Shown here: positions 22,889 to 30,814 of the stretch, piece after piece | Numbering within the stretch: the first letter of the stretch is position 1 | Layout of the letters: every line of letters begins with the position of its first letter | DNA from: Bacillota bacterium | Lineage (GTDB): Bacteria > Bacillota > Clostridia > Christensenellales > Aristaeellaceae | Assembly (NCBI GenBank): GCA_030057655.1 | Contig: JASGUQ010000025.1 | Location: 1-34,799, forward strand | Reading direction: 5' to 3' | Length of the DNA: 34,799 nt | Notes under the pieces: model-generated | What the model saw: the letters and a program-made list of their open reading frames with translations, nothing else | What the model was told of the DNA's origin: nothing | Database searches by the model: none | Position numbers and translations under genes: made by a program

Positions 22889-24802
22889 ATGAAAAAAATC
22901 AAGGTACCAAATGCATCTGCCTTCAAGTTAGGTGAAGGATTTTGGCAACGTTTTGTCAAATTGGTACAGGAGGATGTAATACCTTACCAATGGGAGATCC
23001 TCAACGATCTGGTACCCGGAGCTGAACCCAGTCATGCCATCAAAAACTTCAAAATGGCTGCCGGAGAAATGGATGGCGAATTCTATGGAATGGTATTTCA
23101 AGACAGTGATGTTGCTAAATGGTTGGAAGCAGTAGCGTATTCTTTGGAAGCAAAGAAAGATGAAAAGCTTGAAACCCTGGCTGACGAAGTGATCGATCTT
23201 ATAGCAAGAGCTCAGCAGGATGATGGCTATCTGAACACATATTTTACTGTGAAAGAGCCAGACAAGCGCTGGACAAACCTGAGGGATTGCCACGAGCTTT
23301 ATTGTGCTGGCCATATGATGGAAGCTGCTGTGGCATATTATGAAGCTACAGGTAAAAAGAAGTTATTGGACGTCATGAATCGCATGGCCAAACATATCGA
23401 TAGTGTTATTGGCCCTGAAAAAGGAAAACTCCACGGCATTCCTGGACACCAGGAGATCGAGTTAGCCCTTGTCAAAATGTATGAGGCAACTGGGGATTCT
23501 TTAATGCTCAAAATGGCTGAGTATTTTATTAACGAGCGGGGCAAAAAACCAAACTTTTTCCATATTGAGCAGGAAAAGCGCGGAGGCAGCTATCATTTTC
23601 CGTTACATGCTTTTGGTGAAGCTTATGCCCAAAACCATCTTCCAGTAAGAGAACAACTGGCTTTGGAAGGTCACAGCGTAAGAGCGCTCTATATGGCAAC
23701 AGGTATGGCTGATCTGGCACGGGTAAGCGGGGACAAAACCCTGCTCGATGCCTGCAAGGTCATGTTTGATAATTTGATTGCCCATCGCATGTACATTACA
23801 GGTGGTGTAGGCAGCACTCATATTGGTGAAGCCTTTACTTTTGACGATGATTTACCAAACGACACAATGTATAATGAAACATGCGCTTCTATTGCTCTAT
23901 GCTTCTTTACCCGCGCAATGCTGCAAATTGATTTGGACAGTCGCTATGCAGATGCCATGGAAAGGGCTCTGTTCAATACTTGTATTGCGGGTATGTCACT
24001 TGACGGCCACAATTTTTTCTATGTAAACCCTTTGGAGGTTTGGCCCGAATCAAGCCATAAAGATCCTGGTAAAAAACATGTTTTGCCGGTGCGTCCTGCT
24101 TGGTTTGGTTGTGCCTGCTGCCCTCCAAATCTTGCACGTCTGCTGATGTCTCTAAGCAAGTATGCATATGGTTATGATAGGCAGGCAGTGTATGTCCATC
24201 AATATATCGCAGGCGAGGTCACACTGGGTGAACGGGTTGTTCACCTTAAAACTGCATATCCATATGAAGGAAATATGCTTTTCACCTTAAGTCCGGGGAA
24301 ATACGCCATTTATTTGAGGATCCCGGATTATGTTAAGAATAGTTTCGTGCTCTCACTCAATAATGCCCCTGTTTCATACCACATGGAAAAAGGCTATGCA
24401 ATCATTGAAAGGGAGTGGCAACCTTCTGACAAGTTGAATCTGACCTTCGATATTAAAGCCAGGCGTGTATATCCTAATCCGCGATTGAGAGAAAATGTCG
24501 GGCGTGTTGCCTTGATGCGCGGTCCTATCGTCTATTGTCTTGAAGAAAAAGATAACGGGCATCAATTGAATACCATTGCGCTTGATTATCGGGCAGAAAT
24601 CAACGAAATTTGGAAGAAGGATAAGCTTAGCGGAATTTACGAGCTACACGCTCAAGGGAGCCAGCTGATACCACAAGAATCTGATTCCCAGTATTTAGAT
24701 TCACCGCCAAAACGGGTAGAAAAGTCCTTGATATTTATTCCTTATTACACTTGGGCAAACCGTGGAGAAAATGAAATGGTGGTTTGGGTAATGGACAAAT
24801 AA
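22889..24802 (+). CDS. GH127 family beta-L-arabinofuranosidase
   Basis: Releases L-arabinose from beta-L-arabinofuranosides such as those on hydroxyproline-rich plant glycoproteins. It has 637 residues and no signal peptide, so it acts in the cytosol on imported oligosaccharides. The (alpha/alpha)6 barrel region has LVPGAEPSHAIKNF and AQQDDGYLNTYF. Expected active-site residues are E314 (acid/base), E330 and C332 in NETCASIA, and C410/C411 in GCACCPPNLARLL. These correspond to E322, E338, C340, C417 and C418 of Bifidobacterium HypBA1 by memory; the second-to-last Cys is the nucleophile in that family. The ribosome binding site is AAAGGAG. Sampled GC is about 40%, well below flanking genes. 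It converges with the importer operon that presumably brings in its substrate. Confidence 0.93.
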   Translation: MKKIKVPNASAFKLGEGFWQRFVKLVQEDVIPYQWEILNDLVPGAEPSHAIKNFKMAAGEMDGEFYGMVFQDSDVAKWLEAVAYSLEAKKDEKLETLADEVIDLIARAQQDDGYLNTYFTVKEPDKRWTNLRDCHELYCAGHMMEAAVAYYEATGKKKLLDVMNRMAKHIDSVIGPEKGKLHGIPGHQEIELALVKMYEATGDSLMLKMAEYFINERGKKPNFFHIEQEKRGGSYHFPLHAFGEAYAQNHLPVREQLALEGHSVRALYMATGMADLARVSGDKTLLDACKVMFDNLIAHRMYITGGVGSTHIGEAFTFDDDLPNDTMYNETCASIALCFFTRAMLQIDLDSRYADAMERALFNTCIAGMSLDGHNFFYVNPLEVWPESSHKDPGKKHVLPVRPAWFGCACCPPNLARLLMSLSKYAYGYDRQAVYVHQYIAGEVTLGERVVHLKTAYPYEGNMLFTLSPGKYAIYLRIPDYVKNSFVLSLNNAPVSYHMEKGYAIIEREWQPSDKLNLTFDIKARRVYPNPRLRENVGRVALMRGPIVYCLEEKDNGHQLNTIALDYRAEINEIWKKDKLSGIYELHAQGSQLIPQESDSQYLDSPPKRVEKSLIFIPYYTWANRGENEMVVWVMDK

Positions 24803-24852
24803 TAACGCTGATACTGAAAAGCATATTTAGTATTCAGTTATTAATCAGAATC

Positions 24853-24881
24853 GGCTGTAGCAATGAAAAACTGCTACAGCC
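24853..24881. terminator. hairpin between convergent GH127 gene and importer operon
   Basis: Perfect 10-bp stem GGCTGTAGCA (24853-24862) with TGCTACAGCC (24872-24881), loop of nine. Only a loose T-rich stretch follows on the plus strand; it probably serves both directions. Confidence 0.65.
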
Positions 24882-24939
24882 TGTTTCTATAATCATTTTA
24901 CAACAATAAAAAGCATAAAGCAGAATTCCATGCTATTAT

Positions 24940-25803
24940 TTACTCTTTTAAACCAGACAGCATAACACCCTTGACAAATGCATCCTGTGCAACCAAAAAC
25001 GCTATTAATACCGGCAATATAGACACACAGGTTGCAGCCATCAATACAGGCCAGTCAGTAGCATACATTCCTTTCATGCTTGCTAATCCTAAAGGCAATG
25101 TATAATGAATTGCATTACTTATATAAATCAAAGGAGTGAAATAATCATTCCAAATGCCCATAAAGCTAAATATCGCCAGCGTTGCGAGTGTTGATCCTGC
25201 CATAGGCAAACAAATGCGAAGAAAGATTCCCGGGGGAGTACATCCGTCAATCTTAGCCGCTTCATCCAAATCTCGGGGGATTGTCAGAAAAAACTGACGC
25301 ATCAGGAATGTACCAAAAGCAGACACCATAGGAGGAATCATTAATGACCAAAGCGTATTGACCAAGCCGTAAAAGCTCATCTGAATGAAGTTAGGAATAA
25401 TGATAACATGCATAGGAACCATCATTGTGGATAGATATAGCACAAACATCTGGTTCTTAAATATAAAATTCAATCTTGCAAATACATAACCTGCCATTGA
25501 GCTGGTAAGTAGCTGAAAGAAAACGACCCAGACAGATACCTTGATGCTGTTCATGAAATACGCGAAATAGTCAAATCTTGATGAAATCTGTAGATAGTTT
25601 TCCCACACAAGTCTTGCGCCGAACCACTTCGGCGGCATAATAAAGACTTCGCTAATATCTTTAAAAGAGGTTGTGAGCATCCAAAAAAATGGCATCAGCA
25701 TGGTTATCGCGCCCAATGTCAGAATGATATGAGAAAGCACCCTAAAGATAAGACGCTTTGTGTTTCGTTTTATTTGAAAAGCTGATTTCGTAATATTTGT
25801 CAT
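24940..25803 (-). CDS. carbohydrate ABC transporter permease (MalG-like, CUT1)
   Basis: Inner permease subunit of a CUT1 oligosaccharide importer, 287 residues with about six membrane helices. The coupling loop has EAAKIDGCTPPGIFLRICLPMAGS, which docks the shared ATPase. The N-terminal MLMPFFWMLTTSFK is typical of MalG-type subunits. The ATG at 25803 has AAGGAG upstream and shares one base with the stop of the previous gene, so translation is coupled. No ATPase gene follows; in Gram-positive bacteria CUT1 systems often share an MsmX-type ATPase encoded elsewhere. It is the last gene of a three-gene operon ending at the hairpin at 24853-24881. Confidence 0.93.
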   Translation of the reverse strand: MTNITKSAFQIKRNTKRLIFRVLSHIILTLGAITMLMPFFWMLTTSFKDISEVFIMPPKWFGARLVWENYLQISSRFDYFAYFMNSIKVSVWVVFFQLLTSSMAGYVFARLNFIFKNQMFVLYLSTMMVPMHVIIIPNFIQMSFYGLVNTLWSLMIPPMVSAFGTFLMRQFFLTIPRDLDEAAKIDGCTPPGIFLRICLPMAGSTLATLAIFSFMGIWNDYFTPLIYISNAIHYTLPLGLASMKGMYATDWPVLMAATCVSILPVLIAFLVAQDAFVKGVMLSGLKE

Positions 25804-26723
25804 CAAAATATCTCCTTTATCTTCTTTTCAAAGCGCATATTAAACAAGGTTACGAGCAACACAATGAAAAACAGGAGATAAGCTATTGCACAAGCGTATC
25901 CCATAGAGAAATATTGGAAGGCATTCTGGTACAAATAGTGCACCAAGACTGATGAGGATCTTCCCGGACCGCCCTTTGTCATCAAAACCACGCTATCAAA
26001 AACCTGGAAACTGCTAATGATTGACATAATAAAAATAAAGAAGGTCGTGGGACTTAACATGGGCAAGGTAACATAGCGGAACTGCTGCCAGCGGTTTGCT
26101 CCATCCAATTCACTGGCTTCATAGTAACTTGTAGAAATACCTTGAAGTCCAGCCAGAAAAAGCATCATATTATATCCCACATTCTTCCATATATTAACAA
26201 TCGCAATGGAAATCAGCGATGTTGAAGATGAAGACAGCCAAGCTATTCCTTTGATGCCAAAAAATGAAAGCACATAATTCAACAAACCAAATTCAGGATT
26301 GAAAATCCATTGCCATACAATTGATACCGCAACCATTGAGGTGATGGATGGAAGAAAATACGCGCCACGATAAAAGCGCTTCATTCCAATTTCCTGGTCA
26401 AGCATGACTGCCAACAGCAACGCGAAAACCATCCCAATTGGCACAGTCAATACAGTAAAGTATAAAGTATTTTTTAAAGTTATACCTATAATAGGATCGC
26501 TCAATAGGGTTTTGTAATTTTCTAAACCAACAAACTTGGGCGTGCCTATTAAGTCATATTCAGTGAAACTAAAAAAGAGCGTAGCAAAAATAGGTAATAC
26601 CATGAACATCAAAAAACCTATGATGTTTGGCGCCAACATCAACAAAGCCCAAGGAGTGTCGTCGTCTAATTTTCTCCTTTTTTGCCTTTTTATGATGGGT
26701 AACTGAGAAGCGCTGCTTGACAT
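25803..26723 (-). CDS. carbohydrate ABC transporter permease (MalF/UgpA-like, CUT1)
   Basis: Second permease subunit, 306 residues from the ATG at 26723. A basic N-terminal tail (IIKRQKRRKLDDD) precedes about six helices. The coupling loop is EASELDGANRWQQFRYVTLPMLSP. The in-frame GTG at 26738 lies within the G-run that acts as the ribosome binding site, so the ATG at 26723 is preferred. A long perfect hairpin (26750-26784) separates it from the upstream binding-protein gene. AT-rich like the rest of the block. Confidence 0.92.
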   Translation of the reverse strand: MSSSASQLPIIKRQKRRKLDDDTPWALLMLAPNIIGFLMFMVLPIFATLFFSFTEYDLIGTPKFVGLENYKTLLSDPIIGITLKNTLYFTVLTVPIGMVFALLLAVMLDQEIGMKRFYRGAYFLPSITSMVAVSIVWQWIFNPEFGLLNYVLSFFGIKGIAWLSSSSTSLISIAIVNIWKNVGYNMMLFLAGLQGISTSYYEASELDGANRWQQFRYVTLPMLSPTTFFIFIMSIISSFQVFDSVVLMTKGGPGRSSSVLVHYLYQNAFQYFSMGYACAIAYLLFFIVLLVTLFNMRFEKKIKEIF

Positions 26724-26749
26724 ATATTGTCCCCCCACTCTATATATGA

Positions 26750-26784
26750 ATGCACGAAGCCACCTTTAGGGTGGCTTCGTGCAT
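26750..26784 (-). promoter_or_regulatory. strong intercistronic stem-loop after the CUT1 binding-protein gene
   Basis: Perfect 15-bp stem (26750-26764 with 26770-26784) and a five-base loop, starting eight bases past the binding-protein stop. On the minus strand no T run follows. It probably protects the binding-protein mRNA and reduces permease expression. Confidence 0.8.
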
Positions 26785-26792
26785 AAAAACAG

Positions 26793-28082
26793 TTACTTCA
26801 ACTTCTTGAGAATCTCGTTGACTCTGTCTTGAACATTTTTCAGAGTAATATCCAGCGGTTGTCCATCTTTAAAGAACATATCAGTTTCTTCAGTCATTAC
26901 ATCCTGACACTTGCTGCTTTTCTGAAGTGCAAGCGGAGCTACTCTGGAATCTCTGAAATAATCCAGCATTTTCAAGAAATCCTCACCATGAATGTCTTCC
27001 CTGTACCATTGCTTGACTGCATCGGGTTCATACATAGACTTCCGGTTTGGCATCCACAAACCTTCAGCTACCAAAGCTCCCTGATATTCCATTCCTGACA
27101 AGAATTCGAGGAACTTCCATGCTGCTTCCTTATTCTTGCTGGCAGCTGAAATCGCATGAAGATGCGCCCAAGAATCCGTTAATGCTTCCTTAAACTTAGG
27201 CAACGGAGCCACGCCTACCCTGAAATCCATTTGTGCCAATTGTTGAAGCGCCCAGGATCCATCAATGATCATTGCCACCTTGCCGGTCTGCAGCATCTGT
27301 GCGGCAGACATACCAATATTCTCAAGCGTTGTCGCATCAGGAGCAGAACCATCAACAACACGAATATCTCTCAACCAATTGAGTACTTCGCCTGTCTCCG
27401 GTGTATTGAAAGTAGAACTCATATAGTCATCGGAATAAAGATTAACACCATTGGAAAGCATGAACGGAGGTATCGTCAGCCAGCCTGCTTCCAATCCATA
27501 GACGCCATATGTTTCAACAGTATCACCATTCTTTACTGTCAAGCGCTTGGCAAGCTCGCGAAATTCCTCAGCTGTATAAGCATTGGCAGGGTCTGAATCA
27601 GGATAAGGTTCTCCTAACTTGTCAAAAATATCCTTGTTGTAAAAAACAACAGGCGCGACAATGCATGATTGGATGCCGTACACTTTGCCATCAATGCTCA
27701 TAATGTCCTGTGCACCCGGGAGAAAGTCATCTAGAGAAAACTTATCAGTAAATTTGTCAGTAACTTCTTCCAACACACCTTTTTCTGCAAAAGTACGATA
27801 GTTTTCAGCTGCAATGAAGAATACATCAGGAGTCGAATTGCCCGCAACAGTTGAAAGCAATTTCGCAACATACTCCGCACCGGCTAAACCGGGGGTGTAT
27901 TGAACCTTAATTCCAGGATTGAGTGCCTCAAACTTGGCAATCCCATCTTCAACAGCTTTTGTTTCCAATGGGCTTGCTTCCCACCCCATGAAGGTGATAA
28001 TTGTGTCTTCTGCTGATACGCAAATCATCGTCGTCATTAGCATCATTACAGCCAGGAGTAGAACCAAGAGTCTTTTTTTCAT
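26793..28082 (-). CDS. CUT1 sugar ABC transporter substrate-binding protein
   Basis: Extracytoplasmic binding protein (SBP_bac_1, MalE/UgpB-like), 429 residues. The signal peptide is MKKRLLVLLLAVMMLMTTMICVSA, then mature EDTIITFMGWEASPLETKAVEDGIAKFEA. One Cys lies near the end of the signal peptide (TMIC), but the residues before it do not fit a lipobox, so signal peptidase I cleavage after VSA seems more likely. Body segments LNPGIKVQYTP, DVFFIAAENY, GVYGLEAGW and AAWKFLEFLSG fit the family. The ribosome binding site is GGGAGG. It is the first gene of the importer operon. The ligand is not known; the convergent GH127 gene suggests an arabinose-containing oligosaccharide. Confidence 0.92.
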   Translation of the reverse strand: MKKRLLVLLLAVMMLMTTMICVSAEDTIITFMGWEASPLETKAVEDGIAKFEALNPGIKVQYTPGLAGAEYVAKLLSTVAGNSTPDVFFIAAENYRTFAEKGVLEEVTDKFTDKFSLDDFLPGAQDIMSIDGKVYGIQSCIVAPVVFYNKDIFDKLGEPYPDSDPANAYTAEEFRELAKRLTVKNGDTVETYGVYGLEAGWLTIPPFMLSNGVNLYSDDYMSSTFNTPETGEVLNWLRDIRVVDGSAPDATTLENIGMSAAQMLQTGKVAMIIDGSWALQQLAQMDFRVGVAPLPKFKEALTDSWAHLHAISAASKNKEAAWKFLEFLSGMEYQGALVAEGLWMPNRKSMYEPDAVKQWYREDIHGEDFLKMLDYFRDSRVAPLALQKSSKCQDVMTEETDMFFKDGQPLDITLKNVQDRVNEILKKLK

Positions 28083-28122
28083 ATGTAAAACCTCCCTTAT
28101 ATTACTAAGCGCTAGTCAAAAA

Positions 28123-28136
28123 CCAACGCTTTAGTT
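28123..28136 (-). promoter_or_regulatory. cre-like motif in the importer leader
   Basis: AACGCTTTAG (28125-28134) matches 8 of 10 positions of the AACGCTTTCA half of a CcpA cre site. A second CGCT-containing partial palindrome (AAGCGCT) lies at about 28107-28113. Weak evidence for catabolite or LacI-type control. Confidence 0.3.
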
Positions 28137-28247
28137 TGCTAAAAAGATCAAATAACAAGTGCTACTTACCAAAAACTGTAAACACATACACCAACAAAAC
28201 AATCAGTCCCTTATATTTTAGGAGCTATCATTTCACTACTTGGTGCT

Positions 28248-28276
28248 ATTATACCTTCTTTCAGGGATTCCCGCAA
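28248..28276 (-). promoter_or_regulatory. promoter of the CUT1 importer operon
   Basis: On the minus strand: TTGCGG (28271-28276), a 17-base spacer and TATAAT (28248-28253). The predicted leader is about 160 bases. The direct repeat of the second IS30 element starts only 24 bases upstream of the -35. Confidence 0.65.
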
Positions 28277-28299
28277 GCATATAAGGTGATCGGGTAATA

Positions 28300-28312
28300 T
28301 TTATCAACATTA
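28300..28312 (+). repeat. left 13-bp direct repeat of the second IS30 element
   Basis: TTTATCAACATTA, identical to 29855-29867 and adjacent to the left terminal inverted repeat. Read as half of a target-site duplication. Confidence 0.85.
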
Positions 28313-28318
28313 AGTGAA

Positions 28319-28399
28319 TTCCCAAAGTAAGTTCCACAGTGGCGATAAGAAGTGGAAGTTAGTCTGGGAAGAGAAAAGTGACGGAAGTTAGTCTGGGAA
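28319..28399. repeat. left cluster of the 18-bp subterminal motif
   Basis: Motif TGGAAGTTAGTCTGGGAA occurs at 28353-28370 and, with one change, at 28382-28399. A diverged inverted copy at 28319-28336 is part of the terminal inverted repeat. The two direct copies are 29 bases apart. Possible transposase binding sites. Confidence 0.75.
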
Positions 28400-28439
28400 T
28401 AAAGCCAGTACTATTTTGTCCGGGACGAAGGAGGCCCGG

Positions 28440-29627
28440 ATGATGAATAACAGAGACAAGAAACACAAACACCTGACATTGGAGGATCGGATCGAGATCA
28501 TGGAATGTCTGTACAAGCGAATGAGCTTCAAAGCCATCGCACGACGAATCGCTAAAGACCCGACAACTGTTTCCAAAGAAGTCAAACTACACGCTAAATC
28601 CTACTCAAGCGGCTTTACCAGGACACACGACACCTGCCCCCAATTATTAAAAGCTCCCTTCGTTTGCAACGGCTGCGAAAAGCAAAACCATAGCAACTGT
28701 ATCTTCCCCCGAAGAAAGTACCACGCAAAGACCGCGCACCAGGAATACCTCACCGTGCTCAGTGAATCACGGGAAGGAATCCCCTTGACAAAAGAAGAAT
28801 TCTACTCCAATGAACGCATCCTTTCATCCGCCATTAAAAATGGGCAGAACATCTATCATGCCATCATGACCCATCATCTCCCGGTATCCAAATCCACTGT
28901 CTATCGGCACATTGAGCGAGGTTACTATTCCATCGCGAAGATTGACCTCCCGCGCGCTGTCAAGTTCAAGCTCCGAAGCAAAAAAGGAAACGACTATGCG
29001 CCAAAAGCCGTTCGTGTCAACCGTACTTACCAGGATTATCTCCGCTTCATGCAGGAACATTCATGGATAAGCTGTACTGAAATGGACACACTGATTGGCG
29101 CTGCCGGAGGGAAGGTCATCATGACGCTCCATTTCACTCATTCCGATTTTATGTTTGGCATCCTTCTGGACAACAAGAGCGCATCTGAAGCCGGGAGAAA
29201 GATCGCTGAACTGAAAACACGCCTCAGCAATCACGGCTTCTCTTTTGGAGAGATCTGTCCTGTATTGCTCACCGACAACGGCGGAGAGTTCAGCCATGTT
29301 TCAGACTTTGAAAACGATGCCTCAGGACTCAAAGAAACTTCTGTTTTCTTTTGTGATCCCAACGCACCGTACCAAAAGCCCCATGTCGAAAACAATCACA
29401 CACTATTCAGAGCCATTGTTCCCAAAGGTTCATCCTTTGACAACTTCACCCAGGAAACTGTCAACCTGATTTTCTCTCATGTGAACGGTATCAAACGCCG
29501 CCAGTTTCACGGAAAAAGCGCGTATGATATGTTCATCTTCCTGCACTCCCCGGATTTGGCCAGCGCTCTGGGCATCTCCTTTGTCGATCCTGAACAAGTT
29601 GTTCAGAGTCCCCGGCTGCTTAGATAG
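28440..29627 (+). CDS. IS30-family transposase with Cys-rich insertion
   Basis: DDE transposase of 395 residues. The N-terminal helix-turn-helix region LTLEDRIEIMECLYKRMSFKAIARRIAKDPTTVSKEV is the IS30 type. A Cys-rich stretch follows (C66, C76, C79, C87), likely a zinc-binding ribbon. Catalytic residues are D216 (TEMDTLIG), D279 (LLTDNGGEF) and E317 (KPHVENNHTLFRAIVPKG). The first ATG with a ribosome binding site (AAGGAGG) is at 28440; the frame opens at 28416. It is intact and its codon use differs from the AT-rich block beside it. Confidence 0.93.
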   Translation: MMNNRDKKHKHLTLEDRIEIMECLYKRMSFKAIARRIAKDPTTVSKEVKLHAKSYSSGFTRTHDTCPQLLKAPFVCNGCEKQNHSNCIFPRRKYHAKTAHQEYLTVLSESREGIPLTKEEFYSNERILSSAIKNGQNIYHAIMTHHLPVSKSTVYRHIERGYYSIAKIDLPRAVKFKLRSKKGNDYAPKAVRVNRTYQDYLRFMQEHSWISCTEMDTLIGAAGGKVIMTLHFTHSDFMFGILLDNKSASEAGRKIAELKTRLSNHGFSFGEICPVLLTDNGGEFSHVSDFENDASGLKETSVFFCDPNAPYQKPHVENNHTLFRAIVPKGSSFDNFTQETVNLIFSHVNGIKRRQFHGKSAYDMFIFLHSPDLASALGISFVDPEQVVQSPRLLR

Positions 29628-29650
29628 CAGTCTGAAGCAGCCCGAAATCT

Positions 29651-29848
29651 GTCTCATACTAATTTCCACCGGCAGTAGAACTTAGTCTGAGAAATCGCTC
29701 TCAGGCTTTGTTCAGCGACGCTTTCTTTCAGCAAAACGCCTCCTCAACGCCCGGTTTTCTACCCTTTCTTATCTTTTCCTACACTGATTTCCGCCGTTTT
29801 CCCACTGTAATTTCCATACCCTTTACACTGTGGAACTTACTTTGGGAA
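29651..29848. repeat. right cluster of the 18-bp subterminal motif
   Basis: Inverted copies at 29651-29668 and 29799-29816 (14 of 18 positions each) and direct copies at 29676-29693 and 29831-29848 (the last inside the terminal repeat). The first two face each other across seven bases and could fold into an imperfect 17-bp hairpin just after the transposase stop, a possible terminator. Confidence 0.65.
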
Positions 29849-29854
29849 TTCACT

Positions 29855-29867
29855 TTTATCAACATTA
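29855..29867 (+). repeat. right 13-bp direct repeat of the second IS30 element
   Basis: Identical to 28300-28312. The 77 bases after it, up to the next gene, are AT-rich with no clear feature. Confidence 0.85.
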
Positions 29868-29944
29868 GAAACACCATAAAGAATAGATTTTGGGGGCAAT
29901 TTTTACTGAATAATTTCTAGACAAATTAACCCTGAATTGTCATT

Positions 29945-30814
29945 TTATGAGGAGTGCATAATCAGCGTGCGCCTCATGAACGCGGCATCCTCTGCCATGG
30001 TCCCCTGGCTTTCGCAGATCAGGGTGCCCTGATAACCTCTTTCCACAAGCAGTGGCGCCAGATGGTCAAAGTCCGGGCCATAGTCCGTTTCCGCGAAGGT
30101 CCGGTGGCGGATCTCTCCCTTTTTGCCAAACTCGATCCTGGAAAAATGCATGTGCATGAGCCTGGCCCGTTCAAGGCCAAGGGCTTTTTCTACGGCATCA
30201 AGCGTGTCCTCAAAAGCCTGGCTGCTGTTCATCATGCCTTGGGTAACAGCGTGCAGGTGAGCGAAATCAACGCAAGGCAAGAAGGACTCGTCAAGGTTTA
30301 CAAGAAGCAGTATCTCTTCCAGGGAACCAAGCACACTGGGCCTGCCCATGGTCTCAAGGCACAATTTGATGTCCCGCATGCCTTCATCAATGAGCGCTTC
30401 CCTTACCGCCAACAGCCTTTGCGCGCACAAATCCATCGCCGTTTCCCGGGGCAAGTTCTTTGGGCTGCCCACATGCACCACCACGCGCTCCCCGCCCATT
30501 TGATGAAGCACGCGCGCAGTTTCAAGAATATAGTTCATGCTTTTTTCAGCCATTGCCGGATCCGGATTGGCTAAATTGACATAATAGGGGGCATGCGCGC
30601 TGAGGGTGACCCCGTTTTCATGAGCGGCGGCCGCGATTGCCTGCGCGGTTTCTGAGGACAGCCTGACGCCGCGGCCAAAGGGCAGTTCAAAAGCGTCCAG
30701 GCCAAACCTCTCCCTTTGCCAGGAAAAAGTGTCCTGTGTGCTTGTGAAGCCCTGGGCGTAAAAACTTTCAGAATTCCCGGATGGACCGACTTTTATCTTG
30801 ATCTGCTTGCTCAT
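29945..30814 (-). CDS. endonuclease IV-like TIM-barrel protein
   Basis: A protein of the AP endonuclease 2 / sugar isomerase-like TIM-barrel superfamily, 289 residues. SAHAPYYVNLANPD and VVVHVGSP match the endonuclease IV (Nfo) segments HAPYLINLAS and HPGS. Metal-site regions LCLETMG, VDFAHLHA, MHMHFS and LICESQG are present, but the canonical CLDTCHAFAAG is changed to CVDFAHLHAVTQG. It may therefore be a divergent deoxyribonuclease IV or a related enzyme of unknown activity. Its ATG overlaps the mltG stop in an ATGA, and no Shine-Dalgarno precedes it, so its translation depends on mltG. The AT-rich flank of the second IS30 element begins right after its stop. Confidence 0.75.
   Translation of the reverse strand: MSKQIKIKVGPSGNSESFYAQGFTSTQDTFSWQRERFGLDAFELPFGRGVRLSSETAQAIAAAAHENGVTLSAHAPYYVNLANPDPAMAEKSMNYILETARVLHQMGGERVVVHVGSPKNLPRETAMDLCAQRLLAVREALIDEGMRDIKLCLETMGRPSVLGSLEEILLLVNLDESFLPCVDFAHLHAVTQGMMNSSQAFEDTLDAVEKALGLERARLMHMHFSRIEFGKKGEIRHRTFAETDYGPDFDHLAPLLVERGYQGTLICESQGTMAEDAAFMRRTLIMHSS

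Larger units (their letters stand above)
28313..29854 (+). mobile_element. IS30-family insertion sequence, complete (1542 bp), second type
   Basis: Perfect 29-bp terminal inverted repeats (28313-28341 and 29826-29854, outer bases AGTGAATTCCC). It has a single transposase gene, about 98 bases of left non-coding sequence beyond the terminal repeat, and about 200 bases on the right. Flanked by identical 13-bp direct repeats. Termini and transposase differ from the element at 21395, so they are separate insertions. Seven copies of an 18-bp motif lie in its non-coding ends. Confidence 0.9.

Noticed and set aside
28353-28399. CRISPR-like repeat array
   Set aside because: Only two direct copies at this spot, with further copies in both orientations at the other end of the IS; there is no regular repeat-spacer series and no cas gene.
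21395-29854. Composite transposon formed by the two IS30 elements
   Set aside because: The elements differ in length, termini and transposase, and each has its own direct repeats, so they inserted independently and would not mobilise the block together.
29708-29920. Seventy-codon open frame at the right end of the second IS30 element
   Set aside because: It crosses the terminal inverted repeat and direct repeat into flanking DNA, so it is an accident of the insertion.
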